From positions 1-41,488 of the forward strand of contig NZ_CALIST010000040.1 of the NCBI RefSeq assembly GCF_938041645.1: a stretch of DNA of 41,488 nucleotides, read 5' to 3'. Positions 6,477 through 14,820 of this stretch are shown in pieces (positions within the stretch are counted from its first letter, which is position 1; each line of letters opens with the position of its first letter). The notes under the pieces are model-generated. The model was not told where the DNA came from and searched no databases. It saw nothing but the letters and a program-made list of their open reading frames with translations. Position numbers and translations under genes: made by a program. Source of the DNA: an uncultured Campylobacter sp. GTDB lineage: Bacteria > Campylobacterota > Campylobacteria > Campylobacterales > Campylobacteraceae.

Positions 6477-9281
6477 TTAGCCAAAGTTTACGGGGTCCAT
6501 ATCGATCTCGACGGGCAGATGCTCAAGCGCGCGCGCGGCATTGATCAGCGGCACGTGTGAGCTAGCGCGCAGCAGAATTTCAAAGCGAAATTTCGACGCG
6601 ATATAGGCGATACCCGCCTTGCCATAGCCGATAATCTCAAAGCTCTCGCTCGCTTTCTCTTTCAAATACTGAGCGGAATTTTCGGCAGTATTTTCGGCCG
6701 CTAAATTTATAAAATTTTGCGCGGCACCGTTTCTTTCAGGCTTTAAATTTACGCTACCCGCGTCTGCGTCGCAAGCTGAAATTTGCGCGGCATTTTTTAA
6801 ATTTGAAGCGTTTTTTTGGGAGCTTAAATTTGCATTGTTCCCGCACAGATCCAAGCTTTGAAATTTAAAATTTGATATTTCGCTGCTGCCGCCCCCTGCG
6901 GCATTTTCTAAATTTAAAGCATTTAAACTTGCTCGCTTCAAGCCTGTATCCAGTCCGTCATGCGATACAAACGCACTACCTCCCGCCTGCTTGCGTCGTA
7001 AGATTTCAAGCGCCACGTTCATTATCTCGCTCGCCGCCTTTTCGTTTTTATGCGAGATCAGCACGCGCAAAAGCCGCATATACGGCGGATAGAGCCCCTC
7101 TCTAAACTCCGCCTCGTCACGCAAAAAGTCATCGTAGTTTTCGATATAATCCCTAAAAAAGTCGCTCTGGCGCGTCTGTATGATGACCCTGCCCTGCCCC
7201 GAGCGACCCGCGCGGCCAGCCACCTGCATCGCAAGCGCCAGCGTCTTTTCGCGCGCCCTAAAATCGGGATAGCTCAGATGTTCGTCGATCCCCATTATCA
7301 CCGCAAGATCGACGCCATGGTAATCGTGCCCCTTACTAAGCATCTGCGTGCCTACCAGAATGTCGATTTTATGGGCGTTGAAGTTATTGAGTAGCGCCTC
7401 GAGTTTGCGCTGCGTCGTGATCTCGTCGCGATCAAATTTTGCGATGCGGGCGTTTGGGAAACGCGCCGCAAGCTGTGCCGCGAGCTCGCCCGTGCCGATC
7501 TTGCGCGCCTGCATCACTTCGCCGCCGCAGTTTTCGCAAGACGCCTTATAAAACGTGCTAAAGCCACAGTAATGGCACTTCAGCGCCGCAGCGTCCGCGT
7601 GGTAGCTCATCCCGACGGCGCAAAACGGACAGCGCACGATCTGCCCGCAGTTTTCGCAAACCATATATTTGTAATTCGCTCGCGTGGGCAAAAACACGAC
7701 CGCCTGCTTGCCGGCTTCAAGGCTGCGCCCAATCTCGGTTAAAATTTTTGGGCTCAGCCCCGTCTCGCTCTCATCGAAAATAAAGCGCTTGGCGCTGCTA
7801 AAGTAGGTGCCGCGCAGGCGGAAGTGCGGCTGCTTCGCGTAGGTGCTAAGCGCGGGCGTCGCGGAGCCCAAAACCACGCGGATGCCGAGCTTCTTGCCGA
7901 CGAAAATCGCGGCGTCGCGGGCATTTAGGCGCGGCGCGGCGGCGGATTTGTAGCTGTCGTCGTGCTCCTCGTCCACGACGATGAGACCCAGAGCGCTAAA
8001 GGGCAAAAACAGCGCCGAGCGAGCGCCCGCGATGAGCCGAATCTCGCCTGCGTTAAATTTTTCTAAAATTTCGCGCTTTTTTTTCGGCGAAATTTTAGAG
8101 TGCCAGACGCCGAGTCGCTCGCCGAAATAGCTCTGTAGCCGCTTCGTCATCTGCGGCGTTAGCGAAATCTCGGGCATCAAAAACAGCGCCTGCTTGCCCG
8201 CAGCGAGCGCCTGCGCGATCAGCGCGATATAAATTTCGCTCTTGCCGCTGCCCGTATCGCCGAAAATCAGCGATGTCTCATTGGCTTCGGCAAATTTACG
8301 CGCTTGCTCCTGCGCGGGGGTGAGGTTTGGAATTTTACCTATCTGAAGCGGAGATAACGACGTCGGGATGGGGCTTTGTGCTGCGGCATCTGAATTTTGA
8401 ATTGAGATAGAATTTTGCGCTGAAGTAGAATTTTGAATCGAAACGGAATTCTCTCCCTTGGCAAAATCCCGTTCTTGGGTCGAATTTTGCGCAGTGGCGG
8501 AATTTTGTTTGTATGCCGAACTCGGCGCGGCAGCAAAATTTATTGTCATAGCGGAATTTTGAGCCAATGTAGAATTTTGAATTGAAACGGAATTTTGCTC
8601 ATCGACAAAGTCCCTCTCTTGGATAGAATTCTGTGCGGCGGTAGAATTTAACGCCAAATTTTGCGAGATAGAATTTGGCGCCTGCTTTAAATTTTGCTTT
8701 TGCATGGAATTTGGCGCGATGACGGAATTTATGACGGTAACAGAATTTTTTGAGATAGTAGAATTTCTCGTCAATACAAACTTCTGGATTGAGGCGGAAT
8801 TTTGTATGGCACTAAAGTCATCGTCGAGCGTAGAATTTTGTGTGGTGATGGAATCCTGCTCGGAAATAAAATTTTGTTCGCGGGTAGAAGCTTGTTTGCA
8901 AGCGGAGGTTGGCTTACTAACGGGAATTTGCTCGCAAGCGCAATTCCGCTCGGTCATAGGATCCTCCTGCGAATTCCGCAAATCCTGCGCCGTATTGCTC
9001 GCAGGCTCAAAGATCCCGAATGCAACGCCCTTTTCGCAAACATAGTAATGCGCGATAAAATTTGCAAGTGCGATCTGAAACGAGCTAATTTTAAGCTGCG
9101 AAATTTCAGAAATTTCCTTGGTTTTGAAGCTCGGCTTTGCAACCTCACGAAGGATCACGGCGGATTTGACGCTCGATTTTACAGGAACGGATACGATTTG
9201 ATAAGCTGGGATTTTAAAATTTGAACTATAAGTAAGCGGCTTTAGGCTGGCGCCCAAAACCGCAACTTCATAATAGAGCAT
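6477..9281 (-). CDS. priA: Primosomal helicase PriA with two large insertions
   Basis: PriA is the 3'-5' helicase that reloads the replisome at stalled forks and recombination intermediates. Visible in order: N-terminal DNA-binding region (1 to about 95), Walker A GDTGSGKS at about 341-348, DEEH box at about 436-439, zinc-binding cysteines (CENCG, CPFC, CHYC, CENCG) at about 540-582, and QVAGRAGRSGQGRVIIQTRQ. The core is intact. The protein has 934 residues, where epsilonproteobacterial PriA is usually about 600-650. The excess is a low-complexity QNS-repeat stretch at about 100-310 and an Asn/Ala/Ser-rich stretch at about 767-872. The gene starts four bases after the stop of the pseudopilin gene, so the two form an operon. 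Confidence 0.95.
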   Translation of the reverse strand: MLYYEVAVLGASLKPLTYSSNFKIPAYQIVSVPVKSSVKSAVILREVAKPSFKTKEISEISQLKISSFQIALANFIAHYYVCEKGVAFGIFEPASNTAQDLRNSQEDPMTERNCACEQIPVSKPTSACKQASTREQNFISEQDSITTQNSTLDDDFSAIQNSASIQKFVLTRNSTISKNSVTVINSVIAPNSMQKQNLKQAPNSISQNLALNSTAAQNSIQERDFVDEQNSVSIQNSTLAQNSAMTINFAAAPSSAYKQNSATAQNSTQERDFAKGENSVSIQNSTSAQNSISIQNSDAAAQSPIPTSLSPLQIGKIPNLTPAQEQARKFAEANETSLIFGDTGSGKSEIYIALIAQALAAGKQALFLMPEISLTPQMTKRLQSYFGERLGVWHSKISPKKKREILEKFNAGEIRLIAGARSALFLPFSALGLIVVDEEHDDSYKSAAAPRLNARDAAIFVGKKLGIRVVLGSATPALSTYAKQPHFRLRGTYFSSAKRFIFDESETGLSPKILTEIGRSLEAGKQAVVFLPTRANYKYMVCENCGQIVRCPFCAVGMSYHADAAALKCHYCGFSTFYKASCENCGGEVMQARKIGTGELAAQLAARFPNARIAKFDRDEITTQRKLEALLNNFNAHKIDILVGTQMLSKGHDYHGVDLAVIMGIDEHLSYPDFRAREKTLALAMQVAGRAGRSGQGRVIIQTRQSDFFRDYIENYDDFLRDEAEFREGLYPPYMRLLRVLISHKNEKAASEIMNVALEILRRKQAGGSAFVSHDGLDTGLKRASLNALNLENAAGGGSSEISNFKFQSLDLCGNNANLSSQKNASNLKNAAQISACDADAGSVNLKPERNGAAQNFINLAAENTAENSAQYLKEKASESFEIIGYGKAGIAYIASKFRFEILLRASSHVPLINAARALEHLPVEIDMDPVNFG
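8391..8980. repeat. RAATTY motif array inside priA
   Basis: I count 24 RAATTY hexamers in about 590 bases, most in the wider context (A/G)GAATTTTG, spaced mostly about 15-40 bases apart. On the coding strand most read CAA-AAT-TC(N), giving the QNS repeat of the protein. Only the motif is conserved; the bases between copies vary, so it is not a simple tandem repeat. Confidence 0.8.
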
Positions 9282-9285
9282 TTAG

Positions 9286-9771
9286 CTATTGAGCTAAGGA
9301 TTGGCAAAGCTCGTCAGCGTGATTACAATCGAATGAGCCTACATTTCTATCTTTATTTGCACCGGAAGTAGGTATACTAGCTCTTGTTGGATAATAAGTA
9401 AAGTTAGTACTTTTGCCTGCTACGGTAGCCGTATATGTAGATGTGGCATTATCGTTGCCATTTCTAACCAAAGTCCAGCCGTTCCTACCACCATCTCTCA
9501 TAGGATAGATAGGTTGCTGCAAAACGCCTTCAAAAAGAGTGGCATTGTCCGAACCCTCCAAAGCAGGCCACGTAGTCACGCCCCTCATCATATTCTCGCT
9601 TCTAACTAGCGAAAGTCCACTTCTAATGGCAGCGATATCTCCGCGCATCTTAGCGATCGTGGCATCATCGCGCGTAGCGGCTAATCTAGGCACCGCGATG
9701 CCCGCCAAAATACCTAAAACGACGATGACGAAAACAAGCTCAATCATCGTAAAAGCTTTTAAATTTTTCAT
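9286..9771 (-). CDS. Type IV pilin-like pseudopilin, CtsG/GspG type
   Basis: The N-terminus MKNLKAFTMIELVFVIVVLG is a class III prepilin leader: a short basic leader, cleavage before Phe7, Glu at +5 and a long hydrophobic helix that anchors the subunit in the inner membrane before assembly. The remaining roughly 130 residues are a polar globular domain with two cysteines near the C-terminus (FDCNHADELC). The size (161) fits pseudopilins of the Campylobacter DNA-uptake (Cts) system; assignment to CtsG specifically is inference. The residue before the cleavage site is Ala rather than the usual Gly. The gene is directly upstream of priA (4-base gap), tying a DNA-uptake component to replication restart in one transcript. 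Confidence 0.85.
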   Translation of the reverse strand: MKNLKAFTMIELVFVIVVLGILAGIAVPRLAATRDDATIAKMRGDIAAIRSGLSLVRSENMMRGVTTWPALEGSDNATLFEGVLQQPIYPMRDGGRNGWTLVRNGNDNATSTYTATVAGKSTNFTYYPTRASIPTSGANKDRNVGSFDCNHADELCQSLAQ

Positions 9772-9853
9772 GTTAAATCCTTTGATTTAAAGTGAGATGA
9801 TTATAGCCAAATTTAAATAAAATTAATTTTAGTTGAAGAAAAAATCCTGCATT

Positions 9854-10924
9854 TTAAATGGAATTTTGTGAAATTTCATTAAATTCTGCGATTTTCTGCC
9901 CGAATTTTACGGACGTATCAGCCGGGATTTCAAATTTTAAAAACTCGCTTTGCGCTACGAGCACGATCGTTGAGCCAAGCTCAAAATTTCCCAAATGATC
10001 GCCCTTTTTAAAGTTCAAATTTTTATATTCGTAAAGCGCCTCAGCTCTACTTGCACATGCATTCGTTTGTATTCGCGCATCGAAATCAAATCTCATCTTG
10101 CCGACGTTTAAAGCACCCACGAAAACCATCCACAAAATCCCGCCATTTCGCATTTTGCACTTTAAAATCACTCGCTCATTTTTTATGTAGAGGTTTGGAA
10201 TTTTAAGTAAAAGCTTCTTCGCCACGCTGTAGAGATCAGCGGGTATGCAAAGCGCCTGCAGCACGCTCAGATCGCACGGCGCGTGATAATGATGATAATC
10301 GCGCGGGCTTAGATAGATGTTTGCGTAGCTTAAATTTACGCCGCTTGTATTTTCGCCGCCTTGGGCGTCCTCTGCGCTCGTTTCGCGGCTCGCGCTATTT
10401 TCATCGCTGTAAATTTCGGCTCGCACGCCGCTTGCGGAATAAGTTGCGCCGCTTTCATCGCTTCTAATTTTTGCTTGCGTGGCGCGAAATTTCATCCCTG
10501 CGCCGGCATCTTTTGCGCATCCAGTTCCAACCTCGCCGCTCCCGTTCGTAGTAACCGCCCCGTCATCTAAATTTTTAACCGCTCCGCCGCTTTCGCTTGC
10601 AGTAAACGTGCGCCCCAACAGCTCGCTAAGGCTGTATTCGCAGCCCTTTACGCTAAAAGCCCGCAGATCGTCGCAGCATCCGCTCTCAAAGATCACGCCG
10701 TCGCTAGGGCTTATAAAAGCCATCTCGTCTGCCGCTATCTCGCGCGGACGCAGCAAGCGGCGGGTAAAAAGCGCGTTTAGGCTCGCGTAGCTTTGCGGCG
10801 GATCAAATTCGCTCATATCGATTTTGAAAAATTCCACATATTTGCGGTTGATAAAATTTTGTATAAATTTAGGAAATTTCACCGCGGCGATAACCCCGAA
10901 AATCCTCGAAATAGAACTTCTCAT
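9854..10924 (-). CDS. psd: Phosphatidylserine decarboxylase proenzyme
   Basis: Psd converts phosphatidylserine to phosphatidylethanolamine at the inner membrane. The autocatalytic site LGST is near the C-terminus (in GNFELGSTIVLV); cleavage before Ser creates the pyruvoyl cofactor. The conserved YLSPRDYHHYHAP block is at about residues 203-215. The length is 356 against about 265 usual. The extra roughly 95 residues (about 106-200) are a Gly/Ala/Ser/Glu-rich linker containing NSAS and ENTSG-like words, placed just before the YLSPRDYHHYHAP block. The start abuts the stop of the metallophosphoesterase gene, which indicates co-transcription. Confidence 0.94.
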   Translation of the reverse strand: MRSSISRIFGVIAAVKFPKFIQNFINRKYVEFFKIDMSEFDPPQSYASLNALFTRRLLRPREIAADEMAFISPSDGVIFESGCCDDLRAFSVKGCEYSLSELLGRTFTASESGGAVKNLDDGAVTTNGSGEVGTGCAKDAGAGMKFRATQAKIRSDESGATYSASGVRAEIYSDENSASRETSAEDAQGGENTSGVNLSYANIYLSPRDYHHYHAPCDLSVLQALCIPADLYSVAKKLLLKIPNLYIKNERVILKCKMRNGGILWMVFVGALNVGKMRFDFDARIQTNACASRAEALYEYKNLNFKKGDHLGNFELGSTIVLVAQSEFLKFEIPADTSVKFGQKIAEFNEISQNSI

Positions 10925-12052
10925 CTATGCCTTTCTAAGCTTAAGCAGCGCGATCTCGGCATCGGCAAAGACCCTTATCGGCGGGCCCCAAAACCCTACG
11001 CCGCTACTTACGTAGATTTGCTTCAGCCCGTCGTTATACAGCCCGTAAAGATACTTCTGGCTAAGCAGTACCAAAAGCGTCCACGGAAAAATTTGCCCCG
11101 CGTGCGTGTGTCCGCAGATACACAGATCAACCTCGTCGCGCACGAAATCCACGACGTATTTGGGCTGATGCGCGAGTAAAATTTTTGGTTTATCGGGATC
11201 TGCCTGCGCTAGCGCAGCGCCGAGATCGGGCTGCATATATCCGAAGCGAAAGCCGCTAAGATCGTGCACGCCCATTAAATTTAGCCCCTCAAATTCCACG
11301 CTTTCGTTTTGCAGCACCCGCACGCCAGCTTTTTGCATTGCCGCGATAAGCCCGCTTGCGTCGCCGCGGTAATACTCGTGGTTGCCCGTGACGAAAAAGA
11401 TAGGCTTTTTGATCGCCTCAAGAGGCTGCAAAATATCCCCGAGCTCATCCGAGCGCAGATCAAACATATCGCCTACTATTAGCAGCGCGTCATAATTTAG
11501 CGAGTTTATCTGCGCTACGACGCCTTGCAAAAACTCCTTTTTCAAAAACTCGCCTAGATGTACGTCCGAGATGACGACGAAGCTTAGCTCGCGAGCTAAG
11601 TTTTTGATTTTTATTTCGCGCTCGGTGATTTTTGGAATTTTTAGTGCATTATAAAGCCCTTTAAAAATATAGCTAAACGCCATTATTACGAAGGTCACGT
11701 CGATAAAGGTTTTTAAAAATTTTCGCCTGTTTTGGCTAAATTTAACTACATGCGTAGCGGTGCTTAGCACATCGTAAGCAAGGCAGATAAAAAAGAGCGA
11801 AAAGGACGCTGCCATGCAAAATACGCATAGCTTATAGAGTAGCTCGTTTTTAAAGCTTCCATTAAGCCCAAAACCCGCAAAAAATATTGCATCTAAAATC
11901 GCCAAAGCTACGCAAAGTAAGCTCAAGACAGGGCGAAACGTAGCGAAGCTTTTATATGGCGCAAAACGCGCGCTGATCGATCTGTAGACGTAAAGATTAA
12001 AAAACAGAAATAAAATCGTGCCGACAATCGGGAAAATATAGGCGCTTTTCAA
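10925..12052 (-). CDS. Membrane-anchored metallophosphoesterase
   Basis: A calcineurin-type phosphoesterase of the YkuE/YaeI-like group. The N-terminal half has about four membrane segments (roughly 4-24, 38-60, 74-98, 118-135). The catalytic half carries the metal-binding series DVHLG, GDMFD, GNHEYY, HQPKY and GHTHAGQ, so the dinuclear metal site is complete. The substrate is unknown; some relatives act on UDP-diacylglucosamine or other phospholipid-linked phosphates. It lies between a Crp/Fnr regulator (3-base gap) and psd (abutting), in an operon running from mscL or crp to psd. The pairing with psd is shared with C. jejuni as I recall it. Confidence 0.88.
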   Translation of the reverse strand: MKSAYIFPIVGTILFLFFNLYVYRSISARFAPYKSFATFRPVLSLLCVALAILDAIFFAGFGLNGSFKNELLYKLCVFCMAASFSLFFICLAYDVLSTATHVVKFSQNRRKFLKTFIDVTFVIMAFSYIFKGLYNALKIPKITEREIKIKNLARELSFVVISDVHLGEFLKKEFLQGVVAQINSLNYDALLIVGDMFDLRSDELGDILQPLEAIKKPIFFVTGNHEYYRGDASGLIAAMQKAGVRVLQNESVEFEGLNLMGVHDLSGFRFGYMQPDLGAALAQADPDKPKILLAHQPKYVVDFVRDEVDLCICGHTHAGQIFPWTLLVLLSQKYLYGLYNDGLKQIYVSSGVGFWGPPIRVFADAEIALLKLRKA

Positions 12053-12055
12053 ACT

Positions 12056-12694
12056 CTAGCCTTGGATATACTCATCCAGCTTATCTTTATCAAAGCCCGT
12101 GATTTCTTGCTTATCGTCTAAAATTAGCGCGCCGCTCTTTTTAAATTTAGTGATGGTGCGCGAAAATGTTTCGGGGGTGACATTTAGAATTTTGGCTATT
12201 CTAGTGTACTTTGTGCTCATAAAAATATCAAAATTTTCGTTGATAAACTTAGCGATTTTGCCGTCGCAGTTAAGCACGACTTGATTATCAAAGACCGCAT
12301 TTAGCGCTCGGATCTTCTCAGACATCGATTTTAAAAGCTCCAGGCAAATCTTTGGATCGCTCATAAACTCGTTTTTAAATTTTTCATAATCGATCTTTAG
12401 CACCTCGCCGTTTGTCGAAAACACGCCACTTGCAGGATAGCTCGTCTCTTCGAAATTTACCATCTCCGCCACGAGCGAGATGGGGCGGATCTCGCGCATA
12501 TGGATCTCACGCCCCTTTGCGGAGGTTTTATAGATTTTTAAAATTCCTTTTAGCAGGATTAATAGATACTGCGAGCGCTCGCCCTCGAAAAATAAAATTT
12601 CGCCCTTTTTGTAGCTTTTATGGATGCTAATCTGCTCCAAACGATCGATTTGCGCTGCGCTTAGAGCTTTGAAATAAGGAATTCTCTCAAGCAT
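12056..12694 (-). CDS. Crp/Fnr-family transcriptional regulator
   Basis: A 212-residue protein with an N-terminal cyclic-nucleotide-binding-like barrel (KGEILFFEGERSQYLLILLK at about 30-49) and a C-terminal winged helix (ILNVTPETFSRTITKFKKSG as recognition region). The N-terminal cysteine cluster of Fnr is absent, so it is not an iron-sulfur oxygen sensor of that type. Other relatives in Campylobacter respond to nitrosative stress or unknown signals; the effector here is unknown. It is flanked by mscL upstream (9 bases) and the metallophosphoesterase downstream (3 bases). Confidence 0.88.
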   Translation of the reverse strand: MLERIPYFKALSAAQIDRLEQISIHKSYKKGEILFFEGERSQYLLILLKGILKIYKTSAKGREIHMREIRPISLVAEMVNFEETSYPASGVFSTNGEVLKIDYEKFKNEFMSDPKICLELLKSMSEKIRALNAVFDNQVVLNCDGKIAKFINENFDIFMSTKYTRIAKILNVTPETFSRTITKFKKSGALILDDKQEITGFDKDKLDEYIQG

Positions 12695-12703
12695 CGCCGT
12701 AAC

Positions 12704-13108
12704 CTATTTTTTAAGCAGGTCTCTTATCTCGGTAAGAAGTTTAATCTCTTCGCTAGGCTCGGCAGGTGCGGCAGGTTCCGGCGCAGGCTCGGCGGGTTTT
12801 TTAAGCTTATTGATCGCCTTGATCGCGCAGAATATACAAAACGCGATGATGATAAAATCGACCGTTACCCGGATAAACGAGCCATAGTTTATCGTAACGG
12901 CCGGGGTCTGCCCCACCGCTTCTTTCAGCACGATCTTAAGATCGGTAAAATTCATGCCTCCCGTAAGAAGTCCTAAAACCGGCATCATGATGTCGCTTAC
13001 GAGCGAGGTTACGATCTTGCCGAAAGCCCCGCCGATGACGACGCCCACCGCCATATCGATGACGTTGCCTTTCATCGCAAATTCTTTGAATTCCTGAATG
13101 AAACTCAT
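12704..13108 (-). CDS. mscL: Large-conductance mechanosensitive channel
   Basis: MscL opens a wide pore when membrane tension rises, releasing solutes during hypo-osmotic shock. The N-terminus (FIQEFKEFAMKGNVIDMAVG) and pore helix VVIGGAFGKIVTSLVSDIMM match the family closely, followed by the second membrane helix (VDFIIIAFCIFCAIKAI) and a charged C-terminal bundle. The length of 134 residues is normal. AAGGAG precedes the ATG. It is the first gene of the minus-strand run to psd and is divergent from gltX. Confidence 0.96.
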   Translation of the reverse strand: MSFIQEFKEFAMKGNVIDMAVGVVIGGAFGKIVTSLVSDIMMPVLGLLTGGMNFTDLKIVLKEAVGQTPAVTINYGSFIRVTVDFIIIAFCIFCAIKAINKLKKPAEPAPEPAAPAEPSEEIKLLTEIRDLLKK

Positions 13109-13142
13109 ATTGTCTCCTTAAATAAAATGCGCCGATATTAGC

Positions 13143-13190
13143 CTATTTTTGCTTTGTTTTTGCTTTTTATTAGGAAGTAAAAAGTATAAT
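13143..13190 (+). promoter_or_regulatory. gltX promoter: T-periodic upstream region and TATAAT
   Basis: TATAAT at 13185-13190 is preceded by T-tracts at roughly 10-base intervals from 13143, the typical Campylobacter sigma-70 pattern lacking a clear -35 box. It drives gltX-yggT-slt. Confidence 0.65.
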
Positions 13191-13222
13191 CCCAGCTTAA
13201 ATTTAAACCCAAAGGACCTAAA

Positions 13223-14530
13223 TTGTATCGCTTCGCTCCGTCGCCCACCGGCGATATGCATATCGGAAATTTACGCGCGGCTATTTTTAACTACATCTGC
13301 TCGCTGCAGGATCAAAGCGGCTTTATTTTGCGCATCGAGGATACCGACACTGCGCGCAATATCGAAGGCAAAGATCAAGAGATCATCGAAATTTTAAAGC
13401 GCTTCGGTATCTCATGGCAGAGCCTGTATTATCAAAGCAAAAATTTAAAATTTCATCAGCAGTTCGCAGCCAAGCTACTTGCCGAGAAAAAGGCGTTTTG
13501 CTGTTTTTGCAGCGAGGAGGAGCTTGAAGCGAAAAAACAAGCCGCCAAGGACGCGGGCGAGGCTTATCGCTACGACGGACACTGCGAGTATTTAAACGAC
13601 GAAGAGGTGCTAAACTGTGAGAAGCCCTTTACCATCCGCCTTAAAAAGCCTGATCATGCGCTGGAATTTACCGACGCGATCAAGGGCCGTATCGCATTTG
13701 AGCCGCAGAATATCGACAGCTTCGTCATCATGCGCGCAGACAAGACGCCTACATATAACTTCGCCTGCGCCTGCGACGATATGATGCAGGGCGTGAGCTT
13801 CGTAATCCGCGGCGAGGATCACGTCTCAAACACCCCGAAGCAAAACTGGATCCGCCAAAGCCTTGGCTACGAAGGCGAGATCAAATACGCGCACCTGCCG
13901 ATCATATTAAATTCCGAAGGCAAAAAGATGAGCAAGCGCGAAGCTAGCTCCTCGGTAAAATGGCTACTTCAAAGCGGCTACCTGCCCGAAGCGATTGCGA
14001 ATTATCTGATCCTACTGGGTAACAAAACGCCGCGCGAGGTATTTAGCATGGATGAGGCGGTGGAGTTTTTCGATATCGCTAAAATTTCAAAAAGCCCGGC
14101 AAAATTTGACGAGGACAAACTCGCCTTTATAAACCGAGAGCATATCAAAAGAGCGAGCGAGCAGCGATTGGCGGAGCTTTTTGAGCTCGAGCCGAAATTT
14201 GCGCCTTTGATAAAATTTTACACTCAAGAAGCGAGCCTTATCCCACGTATCAAAGAGAAGATCGCAGCGATCTACGGCGCTAAAGATATCCCGCAGGAGT
14301 GGGCGACGCAGGCGCAGGCGCTGCGAGAGGCGATCTTAAATTTATTAAGCTCAAACGATGCAGCAGCAGAATTTAATGATTTCAAAGCGGCGCTCTCGCA
14401 GGCTACAAATTTAAAAGGTAAGAGCCTGTTTATGCCGCTTAGGTTTTTACTGACCGGCGCACCTCACGGACCGGAGCTTAGCGAGCTGTATCCGCTGATC
14501 CGCGCCGATTTAAAGGAGATCATATGCTAG
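13223..14530 (+). CDS. gltX: Glutamyl-tRNA synthetase
   Basis: A class I aminoacyl-tRNA synthetase that charges glutamate. The HIGH-type motif is PTGDMHIGNLRAA near the N-terminus, and the KMSKR loop is GKKMSKREAS at about residues 235-244. It has 435 residues. The start is TTG with AAAGGA six bases upstream, and the protein begins directly at the first conserved strand (YRFAPSPTG). Epsilonproteobacteria usually carry two GluRS copies, one of which can misacylate tRNA-Gln. The neighbours yggT and slt suggest the copy equivalent to C. jejuni Cj0845c, as I recall that locus. The stop overlaps the yggT start by 7 bases. Confidence 0.94.
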   Translation: MYRFAPSPTGDMHIGNLRAAIFNYICSLQDQSGFILRIEDTDTARNIEGKDQEIIEILKRFGISWQSLYYQSKNLKFHQQFAAKLLAEKKAFCCFCSEEELEAKKQAAKDAGEAYRYDGHCEYLNDEEVLNCEKPFTIRLKKPDHALEFTDAIKGRIAFEPQNIDSFVIMRADKTPTYNFACACDDMMQGVSFVIRGEDHVSNTPKQNWIRQSLGYEGEIKYAHLPIILNSEGKKMSKREASSSVKWLLQSGYLPEAIANYLILLGNKTPREVFSMDEAVEFFDIAKISKSPAKFDEDKLAFINREHIKRASEQRLAELFELEPKFAPLIKFYTQEASLIPRIKEKIAAIYGAKDIPQEWATQAQALREAILNLLSSNDAAAEFNDFKAALSQATNLKGKSLFMPLRFLLTGAPHGPELSELYPLIRADLKEIIC

Positions 14531-14820
14531 CAAACAGCCTGATCTACGGTGCGCTCATAACCTTGCACTACGTGATTCAAGCTTATATGATGCTAATTTT
14601 CGTCGCCTGCGTTTTGAGTTTCATCCGTCCAAATCCGTTCGGTAAATTTTATAAAATCGTCCGCGCGATCTCTGCGCTTACGGAGCCTGCGTTTGCATTG
14701 GTGCGCCGCTATCTGCCTACGACTTTCGGCGGGTTTGATCTTTCGCCGCTTCTTATCCTGCTCGTGCTTAATTTCTTTGACAGCGCGATAATCTATATCA
14801 TCAATAGGACGGTCATTTGA
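14524..14820 (+). CDS. YggT-family membrane protein
   Basis: A 98-residue protein with two hydrophobic helices: about 10-34 (LHYVIQAYMMLIFVACVLSF) and about 75-95 (LLILLVLNFFDSAIIYII), separated by FIRPNPFGKFYKIVRAISALTEP. The motif RPNP..K....I..LTEP is characteristic of YggT/YlmG proteins of the inner membrane, linked in other bacteria to division or cell-envelope organisation. It overlaps gltX by 7 bases and slt by 4, so translation is coupled through the operon. Confidence 0.9.
   Translation: MLANSLIYGALITLHYVIQAYMMLIFVACVLSFIRPNPFGKFYKIVRAISALTEPAFALVRRYLPTTFGGFDLSPLLILLVLNFFDSAIIYIINRTVI

Noticed and set aside
8391..8980. CRISPR-like spacing of repeats in the priA insertion
   Set aside because: Only 6-9 bases recur, spacing is irregular, and there is no 23-37-base repeat, leader or cas gene.
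8704..9045. Plus-strand frame of 113 codons opposite priA
   Set aside because: It is the antisense of the QNS repeat region; its own repeated EF words come from the same RAATTY motif, and the minus strand carries the PriA frame.
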